From the NCBI RefSeq assembly GCF_947623445.1, contig NC_135242.1:4960001-5024000 (forward strand): 64,000 nucleotides of DNA. The letters run 5' to 3'. The position numbers were made by a program, and so were the translations under genes. The first letter of the stretch is position 1. Every line of letters begins with the position of its first letter. The notes beneath the pieces were generated by a model. It was not told where the DNA came from. It made no database searches and saw nothing but the letters and a program-made list of their open reading frames with translations. Shown here in pieces: positions 42,546 through 55,900 of the stretch. This DNA comes from Clavelina lepadiformis (taxonomy: Eukaryota; Chordata; Ascidiacea; Aplousobranchia; Clavelinidae).

Positions 42546-44657
42546 ATGCCTAAAACGAGAAGAAAGCGTAGTGCAGCATGGAAATATTTCAAGTTGCTTG
42601 ACGGAAAAGCGATTTGTCAAATCACGTCTTGCGGGACGGAGTTAACATGGCATGGATCAACTACAGCTCTGAATGCTCACCTTCAGTCCCGCCATTCTGA
42701 AGTAAACGCTGCATTGGTTGAAAATATTCAGTCGCCTCCTGACTCGGGATCAAAAACAAGGTTACTTTTTTAAATTTGTCCGACTTCTCATGTAAACCGT
42801 GAGGATAAAATCATTGTTTATGGATGTAAAAAGAAAATCTACTGTGATAACCTATTTTTGTGTTTCTTTTCAGTTTATGGGCTTCTTTTAACTGTTTTGA
42901 CTACGTTAAGAAGTTTTATTTTAATATTAATACTATATCTCAAAAGAGAAATAAGATGATTTTTCATAAAATAAGAAGTATTATTTATTACTTTTAACAG
43001 TTTTCCAGTGAGTCCCGTCACTTCTAACTACGGCGAAACTTCATATTGCGTTGGAGTTCAAGATATCGACGATTCTATTTGCCATTGGATACAGACAGCG
43101 GGACGCTCGACGTCTATTGTGGATGATCATGGATTTAGAAATCTTCTAGCTATGTTGGAACCGAGTTACCGACCGCCTTCTTCTCAGTCCCTATTTCTAA
43201 TGTTGAATGCCAAGTACGTAGCTGTGAAAGACTCTCTGAAAAGACAGCTTGAACGAGCATGCCAAACCAGCAAGCTATCGCTCAGTGTGAGCTCTGTAAA
43301 AGATAGCAGGCACTGGCTTTACCTTGCAGTGGATTACATCAGCGAAAAGTGGGAAGTAAAGTCTCATGTCATTGGAGTTACAGCATACAACAAGACACGT
43401 AGTTGCGCTGCAATAGCGTGCTGGATGAACGAAAAGCTACAAGATCTTGGAATCCATAAATCAAGTGTTTTAGCAATAGTGCACAACAATGAATATGGCG
43501 TAGTAATTGCTGCTAAAATGTTGTCAAATACCCTAGGCTGCCATTGCATTTTGTCAGCAACGTGTGCACTGTATTCAGTTATTGAAACGGCTTATCAGCA
43601 AATCGATTTAAACGAAACAGTAGCTAAGGTGCGAAACGCATTATCTTTCTTCAAACAACATCGCATTGGCTCTTTCCTCTGCAGGCGATCCATATTTGGC
43701 GTGCCTGACATTGCTCATGAACAGGCTGCAAACATCCCTTCCATAAAAGAGTCGATTTGTCAAGGTGTAGACATACAATCACAGCCCTGCTCGTCTTGCA
43801 CGGACGATCAAGAAAATCCAACCTGGGAACTCATCCAAGCTTTGGTTGAAATTTTTCAGCCATTGGAGGCAGCAATAGCCTACTTTTCCGGAGAAGATTT
43901 CGTGTCTGTGTCTTCAACCCCTGTTTTGCTAGCAGGTTTAATGAAAAAGCTGACGGCTGAGCTGGAAACAAAACCTGCCATTGCTTGTCAAAATTACGAA
44001 AGCTACGAGGCGCGCAGCAACGTAGGTTTTCTGAAGGTGAGACTAAAAGCAAATTTACTTGAATCTATGAACGAAGTCGGAAGATTCGGACCCAACGACG
44101 TTTGTGTCACTGCTGCCGCTCTCGATCCCCGTTTTAAGAAACTCAATTTTCTGGACTTGAACGATCGGCAAAATGTTTACGCAGCGATATCGAACGAGTG
44201 TTTTCAGTTAAGCAAGGAGGAATATCAGAAAAGCGCGGACACTGAAGCCTCTTCTACAAGGCAAAGCATGCTAGAAACTAATACCGGCAGTTCTATGGTT
44301 GACATGTTGTTAAAATTGGGATCAGAATGTTCTCCAATGGAGGACAACGCACACCAAACTATCTGTGACGACAATCTGCGAAGCAAAATTAAAACTGAGA
44401 TAGAAAATTATCTTCTGGAACAACAATCCTCCAGTGATTTTAGCCCATTACAATGGTGGAGTGCAAACAAAGCAAAGTACCCGTTGCTAACCAGCGTTGC
44501 CAGGACTTACTTGTGTATTCCTGCATCCGCAGACAATTTCATTCGAAAATTTACGAAAGAGAATGCCCGGAAAGTAGACTTTGATAATTTTCAGTCTGGC
44601 GATGTGGATAGAGCTGCTTTTATGCATTTTAACGGTTCGCTTGTAAATATGTCTTGA
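42546..44657 (+). CDS. BED-finger, hAT-transposase-derived protein (probably domesticated)
   Basis: Two exons: 42546-42760 and 43001-44657 (donor ACAAG/GTTACT, acceptor TTTTAACAG), joining in phase to 623 residues, near the usual ZBED1 length. Exon 1 encodes a BED zinc finger: aromatic WKYF, CQITSC, and a HLQSRH histidine pair, residues about 10-50. Exon 2 has the hAT layout, with an RNase H-like core and a C-terminal dimerisation block (PLQWWSANKAKYPLL, ARTYLCIPAS, late residues about 560-620). Catalytic positions look lost: SSVKDSRHW stands where hAT enzymes have TDxW, VHNN where they have a VTDN-type Asp, and the SERxFS motif after CIPAS is replaced by DNFIRKFT. The long frame is intact and no flanking inverted repeats were found. 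A DNA-binding host role is inferred. Confidence 0.82.
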
Positions 44658-45791
44658 TTTTAGAATATTTCCCTATTTGGACGAAATGTTAATTCCTTAT
44701 AACGCATAGTACCGCATCATGCATGCTATGTAAAGAGAGTTTCATTGGTGTGCAATTTTATTTTATTGATTCACATGTCTCCTATTTCTTCTTGTAAAAC
44801 ATTTGTTTACTATCCCGCTCTTGGGTTGTTTTATAATACCAACTAAATGTTGTAGGGCTGTTTGTAAATTGATTAACTATGAAACACAAAAATTAATGCA
44901 GACTCTTGAAACCTTTATAACGTAAACAAATGTTCGACACTAATGGTACACACAGAAACAAAAACCGGAATATTGTGCAAAAACGAGGTGCAAACTGCCT
45001 TAAACTTTTTCATCTCATAGCTCAATTATATCGTAAACTATAGGCTACAACGTAAGTTTTAAAAAATAAAGCAAAACAAACACTGCGACCGTGATGAGGT
45101 GCAAGGGCAAGATTTAACAAAACCACAAGTTAAAACAAAACACTTCCAAGTTTCAACTTGTATAAAAATAGCATTGTATAAAGTATTGTTAAAATACTGC
45201 TAAATGTACAGCATGCTACAAGCTACATGAACCTTAATTGGTTGTCTGCCCCTGCATATACGTAGCATACAAAATTAATGTGGTTGTAGTACCAACACCT
45301 GAGCAAGCAGATTACAAACGTTTTAGCAAATTAAAACTACATCTGATTCGATACAATTGAAATTATAGCATAGGACAATAACAAAAAGTGAATTACTTCA
45401 ACTTTCATTCTATATGTGTGTAAAAATGTATTATTGTGTTCGCAAACTACTGACAATACATCTATCTATCTGTCTTTGTAGTTCAAATCATTTGGTCAAA
45501 ACGTTTTTGGTCTACATCAGAATGTGCAAGTTTAAAGAAAGGTTAAGTGGGCAGTTGCGGTTAAAAAAGTTTAAAAGGCCTTGCTCTAAATAATATATCT
45601 AACAGGTTGCTATGATATAAAAATAATAAAATCGTTTTTTGTTATGAAGAATGTTTAAAAGTTAGTGCTATGAAAAAAACATTCTAAATTCTAAATGGAG
45701 GTAAACGGATGAACAATAAGTGCTTACAAGTACAACTCCGCAAATAATCTTCGCGCATTGTAAAGTTAGACTAAAAATAAATGGACAACCA
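44658..45791. other. Intergenic region between convergent gene ends
   Basis: 3' flanks of the BED/hAT gene (plus) and of PAQR copy B (minus). No further gene or repeat seen. Confidence 0.5.
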
Positions 45792-48700
45792 TTAACTTTG
45801 CTTGACATTCTCTGAGAAGCCATTACAAGAAACCTCGCCATGGGCTTGTATGCTCTTCTCAATGTGTTTAGCCACGTACGCTGCGGTCAATAGGCACCAA
45901 GTGACAACGATCAAACCACATATGGAGACGGTGACAAGTGTTGGATGATCATCCTGTGATAACAAAAGGCTTTGTTATAAATCATTTATAGCCTTGCAAC
46001 AGACTATAGGGCTATTCATCGGACGAGATTGGATCGTGCCTCAGTAACCATTCTTCCAGACAACTCGCATTATAACGTAGTAACCAAAATACTTGCTATG
46101 CGGTGTGTTTAAGATTATGTCATATGTTTATTTTGAGCATTCTTTTGATTTTATAAGCATCATTTATAATATCAGCGAAATAATTAAAAGAAACATGTTT
46201 TAAATATTTAAGTGTAAAAATACCAGCGCATTTTTATTAAACTTATGACTGTACTCAGCGTATCAACGCGAACTGTTTCAAGTAATGCATGATAGCGTTC
46301 AGGTAACCTAACAAACCTGTTCCGTAAGACTCGCCCAAGGTCCACCCGGCAAGGTTAAGTCAAGATGAACAGCGATTATGTCATAGTACATCGCAAACGC
46401 CGAAAATACATGGAATATCTGATGATTGTGACCTAATAATTGATTCAAGGACACATGTAAAATCGGTACTGCTTAGTCAATCATAATTAAATTACAGTGA
46501 AATGGATACCAACCCATCAGCTTAAATCACAAGCGCGAAGTAAAATGCTTAGTTGTGCATCGTACAAAAAAACGCAAAAATTCACCTAAATGCCAACAAA
46601 AACGTTAGCTCTAACCTCTTGCCTTCAAATTACTCCCTTATGTATCGTTTTTTTATCGAAAGAAATTTAAATTACTTCCTGGAAGGATGAAAAATATTGT
46701 GTAGGAAGATAAGGTAATCATGCAGTTTAAACACGATCGCGATCGTAACACAATACTTTGCAAAGGTCGTTTGGTGAATGTTGTAAACTTAAAATCGGTT
46801 TCATTCACAGTCATTGAAACCACAACAAAAATAATAATTTTTAAAACTGTAACGCAATCTCTAAACTTTGAAATCATCAGTTTTACCGATTATATCAAAT
46901 GATCCAGGACTGATACTTTGTGGCATAGTGGACGCATACATATATGCCGATAGTCCCATATAGACGAATGATAAGATATGGTATTTCATTGCATCATTAT
47001 CCCATCCTACAGTCATAAACCTTGATGAAAAGGTTAAAGCATATAAAATAGTTATGATATATCAAATTTGAAAAAAATTGATATTAAAAAGTAGCATACC
47101 AACTCAATTGAGGGTGATTTGTTTAACTGCTAATGTGCGAGGCTACAGTTACGTAAAAGTCTAATTTTATATCATGAATATACCCTGTACCCACCTATCC
47201 AACAACGGCAGGATACCATAAATGTAACCATATGCTAAACCTCCGATTCGAATTGAATTTCCATACCTTTTAGATGTTACAGAATAAGGAATTTTGCTTA
47301 CACATAGCATTGTGAACACAATGCAGCAGTTTAAAGTGAACATTATGATATTCCAGAATCCAAGCCTGTAAAACTCAAATGTCACAGTTTATTGTTTTAG
47401 CATAACATGAATTCACAATCAAGGTTTAAAAACAGCATTTGTAATAACAGCACGGTTGTAATAATATCAACCTGCATAATACAGTACATGGGCATCAAAA
47501 AGCAATGTAAAATGGGATGGGATTGGTGGAATCAAAAGACTTGTACCCGGCCAAAAATCGGCATATTTCCAACAGTTGGATTTAGTTGAGCATAGCACAG
47601 TACTTGGCATCGTGCATAGTATTGTTATGATTAGCATACCTACATCGACAACTATTTTAACTCCAAAATATGTGAATAAAAATTAGCTGTCATTTCATGA
47701 CCATGTGCTACCATAGAAGAAAGAAATCGTTTTGTCAGATGCAGTTTTCCAGCATTATACAATGCTTTCACGCTCTTTCTGTCTTTTTACCAACAGTCAA
47801 TGTTGGGTTACCCTTCACTAACCAAATCTAATACCAGTGCGTAATTGTAGTAGGGTTACATAACGCCACTTATTCGCCGAAGTTTGTATGCAAGTACTCG
47901 GGAGTCAGCAGAGTAAAAATTTCAGTTACTGGATTGGATGAGTCTAAGTAATTTTGTTTTTGTCCCATGCTTATAAATTGTATCAAGTATACAATATGCC
48001 AATAATCTATACCTAATAATCAAAACAATACCTGTGTTAAATATTTGCATGCGTGCATTGTAATTTATAAAACAAAAACATCAAATTTTAGGTTATCGCT
48101 GCCATGTAAATACCAATAAACTATCACCTTGCATAATGTGAAAGTTGTGAGCATGCAAAAAAGTGGGAAACAGTTGAACAAAATGAGTATGATATAATTC
48201 CAAAGAAATCCAGCATCATCCAGCAGCAGTGGTCGAATGTTGAACTGAAATTTACAATTACATAAAATTAAATTGAAATTATAACGTTTACAAGAAAAAT
48301 GTGTTTAAAAATGCTATATCCTGCATTATTAATTATCTTTTTCTTTACTTCCTCATTCTTTCACCTCAGGATTTAACAATCCTACTAAATATACAGTTAA
48401 CTTTTGCATCCTATTAAGAAAATTGTTTGGCGTACTATGTAGTAATCCACAAATGATATCAAGCACTTAAAATACAGATGGCCAATATTGGAATAATACA
48501 TTTCATGAAATGTACCATGTGTGGTAAAAACCATGGTAAAAGTGATAGGGTTATTATGTGAGTGATTAATTGCTTGTCGAATTCAACACAACAACGATGC
48601 AACAAAAACAACGGAAGTTAGTCACTAGCAAAATGTGACACACTCATATGCACAAAACAGCACGCTTCAAGAATCTCATTTCAGGAAGGAAAACACGCAA

Positions 48701-50236
48701 TTATCACATGATGCTACATAAACGTAAGATGTTTATTCACTGAGTATTTTAACAATAAACAATCCAATCTATCTTAAGTAAATTCCATCCAGCCATACTT
48801 TAAAACTTAAGTTCTTTAAAGTTAAACTATGGTTGATGTGATCAAGGACGAAACATGTCCAGAGACAACATTTGAAATTTACACCATACATTTCATGGTA
48901 ATGTTTTTAGCTTCATTGAACTTGACTGTTTTCTTTCTCCCTCCAAAGCCTGCTATTGGTACAATCTCTTAGGTAGAGTAAACACCTTAATATGTTTATG
49001 GTGTTTTGCCAATCTGCTAATTCAGTTGGCTCCACTTTTATAAAGTAGAATTAATTTGGTCATGGCCAATCAGGACTTTATGTTTGTTAATTCGCACACA
49101 ATTTGCAATCAACTGCTAACTACGCAACTTCTCATTGTTCCTTTTTTAATTATAAACCTATAAAAAAGTAGTAGGAGTTACATCAAATGTGGAGTAGCTT
49201 TGGTCTGGTGTGACATGTAGCTACGCACTTGTTCAGTGGATAAACATAATCAAATTGTGCAAATGTTTAACAGAGGCCAAACATCCACAGTAAAATTCCA
49301 AGTTATTATTTCTTTCGTTTGACATTAAGCAAGTTGCAAGTAAATTTTTCAATTCAATTTCAATATCTAGTCCAATTTTGGTTTGCAATCCTGTACTTTA
49401 AAAAGAAGCAATTGGCACAGCAGATCAACACAAAAATAACTCACCGACTGTGAAAAGTGTGAGCAAAACAACTGCAAGTAGCAACGGACATGGAACTCAA
49501 GAGACTGATGAGAAGAGGCCATTGCACAAAAAGATCTAAGGACTAAAATATATTAAATGCTTTATAGAGCTTATTTTTATAATTTTCTATCATATGTGAC
49601 TAAATAATGTGTAAACTGTTTGCTAATTTATATAAATATTATGATAATTGCGTTTGCCCATACATCATTATATAGGTAAAGCATCCTCATGTAATAAATC
49701 AGTGCAACAAGATGTGTCCAGACATTGAGTGTTTCATTGCATGGAATCCACAGCACTTTCCAGTAGTACCTAACAAGCAAAAAAATATGTATTGTTATAA
49801 ATACTGATAAAACTGTTATTGTATAGCAGCTATAATCCTCTATTATAACTTGTCTAATTTATTATTATTGCAAAAAAACTACAACATTATAAAATTTATA
49901 CAAGGCTTAAAATTGAAGGAAGTTTGTGGTGAGCTGTAAGCATGATTTCTGTTAAAAGTAGTCGAAAATAACTCGCATTTCTCGGATAAATATATAGTTG
50001 TTACAGTAAATCCATAATTATGACATGTTACCTTCTTGGCATGTTAGGGAGAACATAACCTATAAGCACATTTTTCTTTATAGTACATTTAGGTACTTGA
50101 GTTTGATTAACTTTAAGTGTATGGAAATAGTCATCAGGATCAATAGTGCATTCCTGTGAGGACTCCATGGATACAAAAGCATTTCCTAATTCATATAAGT
50201 TATAGTTATCATAGTCACAGTAGAAGCTTTCCAGTG
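45792..50236 (-). CDS. PAQR-family membrane receptor, copy B (5' end not found)
   Basis: Seven-to-eight-pass membrane protein of the progestin/adipoQ receptor family, class II-like. Exons, minus: 50031-50236 (5' limit uncertain), 49664-49769, 49445-49542, 48128-48244, 47195-47365, 46887-47020, 46317-46432, 45792-45953 (stop TAA). All are in phase. Family landmarks: IPCNETLNVWTHL, the S-x3-H motif in CSCFAHTFHSR, Asp in MMLDFFGII, and H-x3-H in GHNHQIFH; these form the zinc site known from adiponectin receptors. Intron positions and phases equal those of the divergent neighbour at 52999-56840. The first exon(s) with a start codon were not identified: in-frame stops lie just upstream of 50236, and the open frame at 51457-51663 (minus) is only a weak candidate. 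Ligand unknown. Confidence 0.85.
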
Positions 50237-52998
50237 CTTAGCAGCTGTCTTGCATCTAAAATTTAAACATATAAACATACCTTTCTTGACAAAGGTAACA
50301 TGGAGTTGCTAGTAACATTAAAAACTACGGACAAATTCAGATTATATATAGGCAAAACATCTATATTATCTGCCAGAATAGAAAATATGGCGGTTTGTTT
50401 GATAAAATGTTGGGGGTAGAAGACGTTATTACAGGGTTATAAATCTTTTTAAAAAGATAATCTTTCAAATATTTTAGAAACGTAGCTGCCACACTATATT
50501 TTGTGGCAATTGCATGATCTCTTTAACTCCATCTAGGTTTCCTAACAAGTTCTGTGAAGTATCAAAGAAATATGAAATGTTGTTTTTTATGACCCAAGTG
50601 AGCTTATACCAAATAAACAAGATGGCATAGGATTCACTGAGTGTTATGTATTAACATGATTAAAGAAACCTCAATGCCACTTCCAAAAAGCTGGCAGTTT
50701 GGGGTTGTAACAAACTCTACAAAGAAGAATTCACTTAACAGATCTACTCATGTTCGTCCACATCATTGAGCTTGAAGCTTATAAACTGTCCTTAACACAC
50801 AATTACCACCGATTTGGAAAAAATGCTTTCAAACATAATATTTAGTTATAATCCTGTCTTGTACAGAATACAGGAATATACTACACAGGTTTGCTGTCTT
50901 GCTTAAGCAGAGATGGAAAGACCCAAGCCATTGACTCAACTCAACTCAGGTCGTGTTGTACACTTTTCTAAGGTTTAAAAGACCCATTTTGTGCTAATCA
51001 GGAAATTTCGATTGATTTGACTTGAGTCACAGTTAAAATCAAAATAAAATCCGTTTTTTTTTTGTAAAATACTTTGTTTAAAAAGCATATTGCAACATAT
51101 AATATTCCACTGAATGCACAAAGGAATCATAAATGCATAACATATAACAATAGGATAATCAAAATTTGTGACGTTTGTATGAAGGTATGCTTTAAGACTT
51201 GGACTTGACCTGTCAAACATGATTGATTTGACTTGGGGAAGTGTAATTAAAATGACTTGGCTTAACTTGTATCACAACAATAAAAACTTATTTACATCAA
51301 AGCGACTTTTAGCTTTCTCAGCTTACAAACATACCTACCTCAGATTAAAAAAACGCATCTGAATCAAAGGTTAAAGCCAAATGAATAAGTACTTATATAT
51401 CATATTCTATTGGCTTAAAGAACGAAATTGCTCTCTAGACTGTTGCAATGTTGCATTCAAAGCAATGTACTGCACAACAGAATTTTTCTCAGAATCATTT
51501 CTCTAATATAATCTTCCAATTGCGTTGTAGTGTTCGCTATTCTGTCCGCTAGTAAGCGGCAGGGCACCACGTTATCTTGCCGAAAAAAGTCGTTGTGCTC
51601 CTTCTTTTTACACAGTTCGTACTTCGTAACACTGTAACAGCGGTCGTTTAAACCAAGAAACACACGACACTCTTAAAAGACACCTACCTCTTCAAGTCAA
51701 CTTATGCCTGTGCTTTGGCACATGTTTGTTTGAATAAAATCAAGCTAGCCTCAGTTGCGGACCAATAACAGCTAAACAATATGTATTTCTAGTATTCAGC
51801 GTAATGACATTTTCGCTTGTGCTTTTGGCGTCTTCCAAAACGGGGAATGACCGAATGCAGAAGGTTCAAATAATGAAATTCGTCAACATTTATTATGTGA
51901 ATTGCGTCGTTTAATACAAAATAAAAAACCGTATTGGTTATACTATAGGATTTAAATAGAACTGAAAGGATTTGTGGGTAGTGATTAATCAGATATCTGC
52001 TAGCTATTAGCCGAAAAAATACGTACATGCAGAAAGTTTGGGACAAAACTGTAGACCCCAATTGGTAATCCATAGACCCACGAAAAAGCGCTGCTATGTT
52101 AGTGTCAATGGTTTTAAGGCTTGAACACTTTTGTTCCACTATAAACTTTCTTGACTATTATGACATACTTGTTAATACAACAACTTTCATCCCGATTCTT
52201 AAGAATAAATAGTACTTTATTTAATATAGCAATAATAAATAACAATTAACAATGTAACCTGACAATTAACGATTACGAGAGCTAATTGTTATCCATCTAA
52301 CGGCCAAAAAATCGGTCAAATTCTCAGCCCAACATTCTGCGTGTAAAATAAACGTACGTGATTACGCACGCGCGCGTCACGCATTCAAATAAGTAAACAT
52401 CCGCTTGTAAAATCCTTGAAACGCTCCAAGGCGCTCGACCTGATGTGCACTCGTTGCCGGGCCACACCTCTCGCTATTCAAGAAATTGTTTGTTGTGTTG
52501 GTGTGTGGAGTGTGGTTGACTTTTGGGTGCTCGTGCCTACTCAGTGTAATACAAGGTTATCAAATTACACTTTTTAACGAAAGATAACTTCAGATTTTGC
52601 GTTTTTAATAGATCCACGTTGTGTTCATAATGTTGTAACCACTTAAAATACACGATCGCATCCGATGATGAATTATTGTCATTTTCCGGTAGGGCGGCTG
52701 CTTTTACGTTAAGCGTTTGAACTGCAGTGTTATTTTAATTGAGCAATTAGATAGCTTAGTGACGGTTAAAAGCAATGTTAGCAGAACAAACTTTGTAGTT
52801 TAGAATTAGTAAAAATACGAAATATATTGAGCATTAATTTTGCAAGCCTATTCGTCTTTGTCGTTCGTGGTGGGAAGAATAGATTCTTACTTGCGTGTAT
52901 GTATTTATTTGTGTTCAGTAGGCTGTCGATTTGAGCATGTGATGATGTAATTTTAACTGATCGTATATCAATTGCAATTAAAAATTATTTGTCCGATA
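50237..52998. other. Region between the two PAQR genes
   Basis: Expected to hold the missing N-terminal exon(s) of copy B and the promoters of both. A minus-strand frame at 51457-51663 (MFLGLNDRCYSVTKYELC...) has protein-like composition but no match to the family. 51789-52139 (minus) is a longer frame of unknown meaning. Around 52330-52560 the sequence is GC-richer with several CG dinucleotides, a plausible promoter zone for copy A. Confidence 0.45.
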
Positions 52999-55900
52999 AT
53001 GGCTGATCCTGGCTACAGCTTTCGTCAGTATTTGCCAAGGTCCAGAAGCATACAAGACATCTTAGCGATTGTGCCACCTGTTAATATAATCTCATACCTT
53101 ACTTCTAAAATTGACAAGTTTTCTCCCAAACGACAAGGTAATTAGACTTCGATTTAATTTGTGTGTGATAATAGTGTCAGAATCTCTGGTATGTTCAGTA
53201 TAAATTTATAAAAAAAAAAACATAATTAGTAAGATAATATCATCTTTATGTTTATCAATTACAGATGACAAAAATGCCAATCCGACTGTCACAAGTTCAT
53301 TAGATTTCATCGTGAATAGGTTTAGTGCCTTTAGTACGTACGTGCATTTGTCCATCTTTGGAAATGCTGCAAACCTTGCAGATGAAAATGCATCACGTAT
53401 AACCACCTGTGACCCTAATGACTACTATCATGCTTTAAGTATCGACTGCACTCAAGTTCCTAGATGCTGTGTAGAGCCATACATTCTGAAGGGATATGTT
53501 TTGCCTTATATGCCCTGGAGGTCTGTTATCATGTACTCAACTCACTCATTTTACTCTTAACATGACAAATTTATTGTAATCTTTTTAAAATTGTCAATTC
53601 ATGCTTGTGAATTATGACATTAGTTGCAGTAAAGTGCAAGATTAAATTTGCTAAAGTCTTTCAAAGGTATTACTTAAAAGTACTTTGGATTCCGAATAAT
53701 GAATTGTTCAATGTTTGGACCCACCTTCTACCTTCATTGTACTTTATGTACTTGTGGTTCACCTTTTCACAGGTATAATTTTGCCAGTTACCAGAGTGAA
53801 ATAACATTATTATATTAGTGTTAATGTGTGTTCTGAGATGATGGTTTTAGGTTAGTTTCAAACCATTTAGCTTATATCTTAAAAAATTAAACCTAATTTA
53901 ATATTTTTTAAATTTCAGACACTTGATTTGATGGACAACTGGCCATTGTTTTCAGTCACGTTTGCATCCATCATACTGACAATGTGCAGCGCGCTTGCAC
54001 ATGCTTTTCACAGCAGGTATATAACATAACGTTATTTGAAAAAAACTGATTTTGTATTTACTTTTAAAGTTCATTGAGTTTATTGATTGCCGTGCAACTT
54101 GCGGCTTTTGTCCTCCTGTGCTGTGAAATTATCATCTTGTTTACAAAGGTTTTGTGACAAGCTTGTCATAGCTTACTAAAACGGCTTTGTAAGTTTATAT
54201 ATTAATCAATTTATTTTGAGAAAAACTTCAGCAAAGAATGTTTTTAATTTTTTCATATTGCTATGGTGAGATGATTTTAGTGAATTTATTTCTCTGCCAT
54301 GACCATTGCTACATTTTCACAAATGGCTGTATTGCAAATGAATAAATTAATTTTCAGAGTTCTGTGTACTTTTTGGTACAACATAAGTGCTGCACCAACC
54401 GCAGTATTAAGATGACGTACTTTTTTCTCAATTGCTATTTAACACCCAGGGGCAATTTTCCAAAGGCACTTACACCAAGATGCATATGTAACTTTTACAT
54501 GAGCTTAGGTGTAAAAAAGTTTTAATTTTTCTGTGGCCACAAGCTTGAAATACCTTTTTTATGTAATTCTTGCAAACACCAGTGATTTTTGTTAAAAGCA
54601 ATTTATAAAAAGCAGTTCTGTGTGTTTTTCTATAGATTCTAGTTAGTTAGGAGACATGTCATGCATAGTTTTACATTCGTGTAATGTTGTGACTTATTCT
54701 TGCACTGTTGTTTCAGATCCACTTATCATCACAGCTGTTGGTTTATGTTGGACTATTTTGGTATTACAACTTTTGCATTTTCATCAACTGTGGCTCATTT
54801 TTTTGCATGTTCTGAACTGTCTTACTACAACATGTAAGTTCCACCTGTCATGAAATGGAATGATGCATTTAAAGTTGTTTAATGCAATGGGATTATACAG
54901 TAAAGTGAGCGCTGACTCTCAAACCACATTTCTCAGAGTCAGATTGCTAGCTTATGTTTCTACCTTCTTTCCATGTTTAGCAAAGCTTGACATATAGCTA
55001 ATTTTACATCAATCTGGAGTTATAAATGAAAGGCTTCACATAAGTTTGAAATTTGTTTCAACAAGGCATTGCATTACTGTATTTTCGTATGACGACCATC
55101 ATATCTGTCTTATTAGTCATATCACAAGAGCTTAATAACAAATGCCTTCCGAAAGTATATGAGATTGGTCATTTAAAGAATATTTGTCTGTGCTGCTGGG
55201 GAAGTCTTTTTTCCTATGACTACATATGACCACACATAAGCTACCTAAGCAATTAGCAACTGTACTAACAGTTCAGGAGATACAGTACTGTACATAGATG
55301 TACAATTGTACATGATGGGTATTTCGTTTGCTTAAAAGCAATATACCTTTAATAGCATTTAGTTTAATATGTTATTTTCAAGCTTACCACTTGTTACCCT
55401 GACGGCCATTATGATGTTTTGTGCAAGCTTTCCGGTATGCTTTTGTTTAGGAATATGTAAATGCAAATACCCAAAAACTTTTACTGGCACATGTTTTGTG
55501 ACGTGACCAGAGGCAATTTTTTGCTTTGTTATACGATATGAAACCATGTACCCATTGTAGTTAAGAAAGCACAATAGACATTCATTTTTGCTTCAGTGTG
55601 CACATTCTTTTGATAAGAGTCACTGGCTTATAAAAGAATTTGACTGAGCCACAGAGTAAACAAAACATACAAGTGAATTGTGACCATTTAGTCATCACAG
55701 AAAAGTAAGAAACTACCAGTATTGGATCAAAAACTTTTTTTTTTCAGAAGAGTTTTTGAAAGTTTATGTTTTTATTTGTATTCTATATTTGTTGCTGACA
55801 GGTTTGGTCCAATCAATCTGAAGATGTTGTTGGTCAACTGCTTTCTTGGATTTCTTTGTTGTTCCATTTCACAAACCGGAAAGAAGCTCGTATCGATTTG

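Noticed and set aside
51789-52139. 116-codon minus-strand frame as a gene
   Set aside because: Low-complexity, AT-driven composition, no splice context linking it to PAQR copy B, and no recognisable domain.
55722-55801. Extension of PAQR copy A exon 6 upstream (RVFESLCFYLYSIFVAD)
   Set aside because: In frame by chance: a good acceptor GACAG at 55801 gives a join matching the vertebrate protein and the exact exon length (171) of the paralogue.
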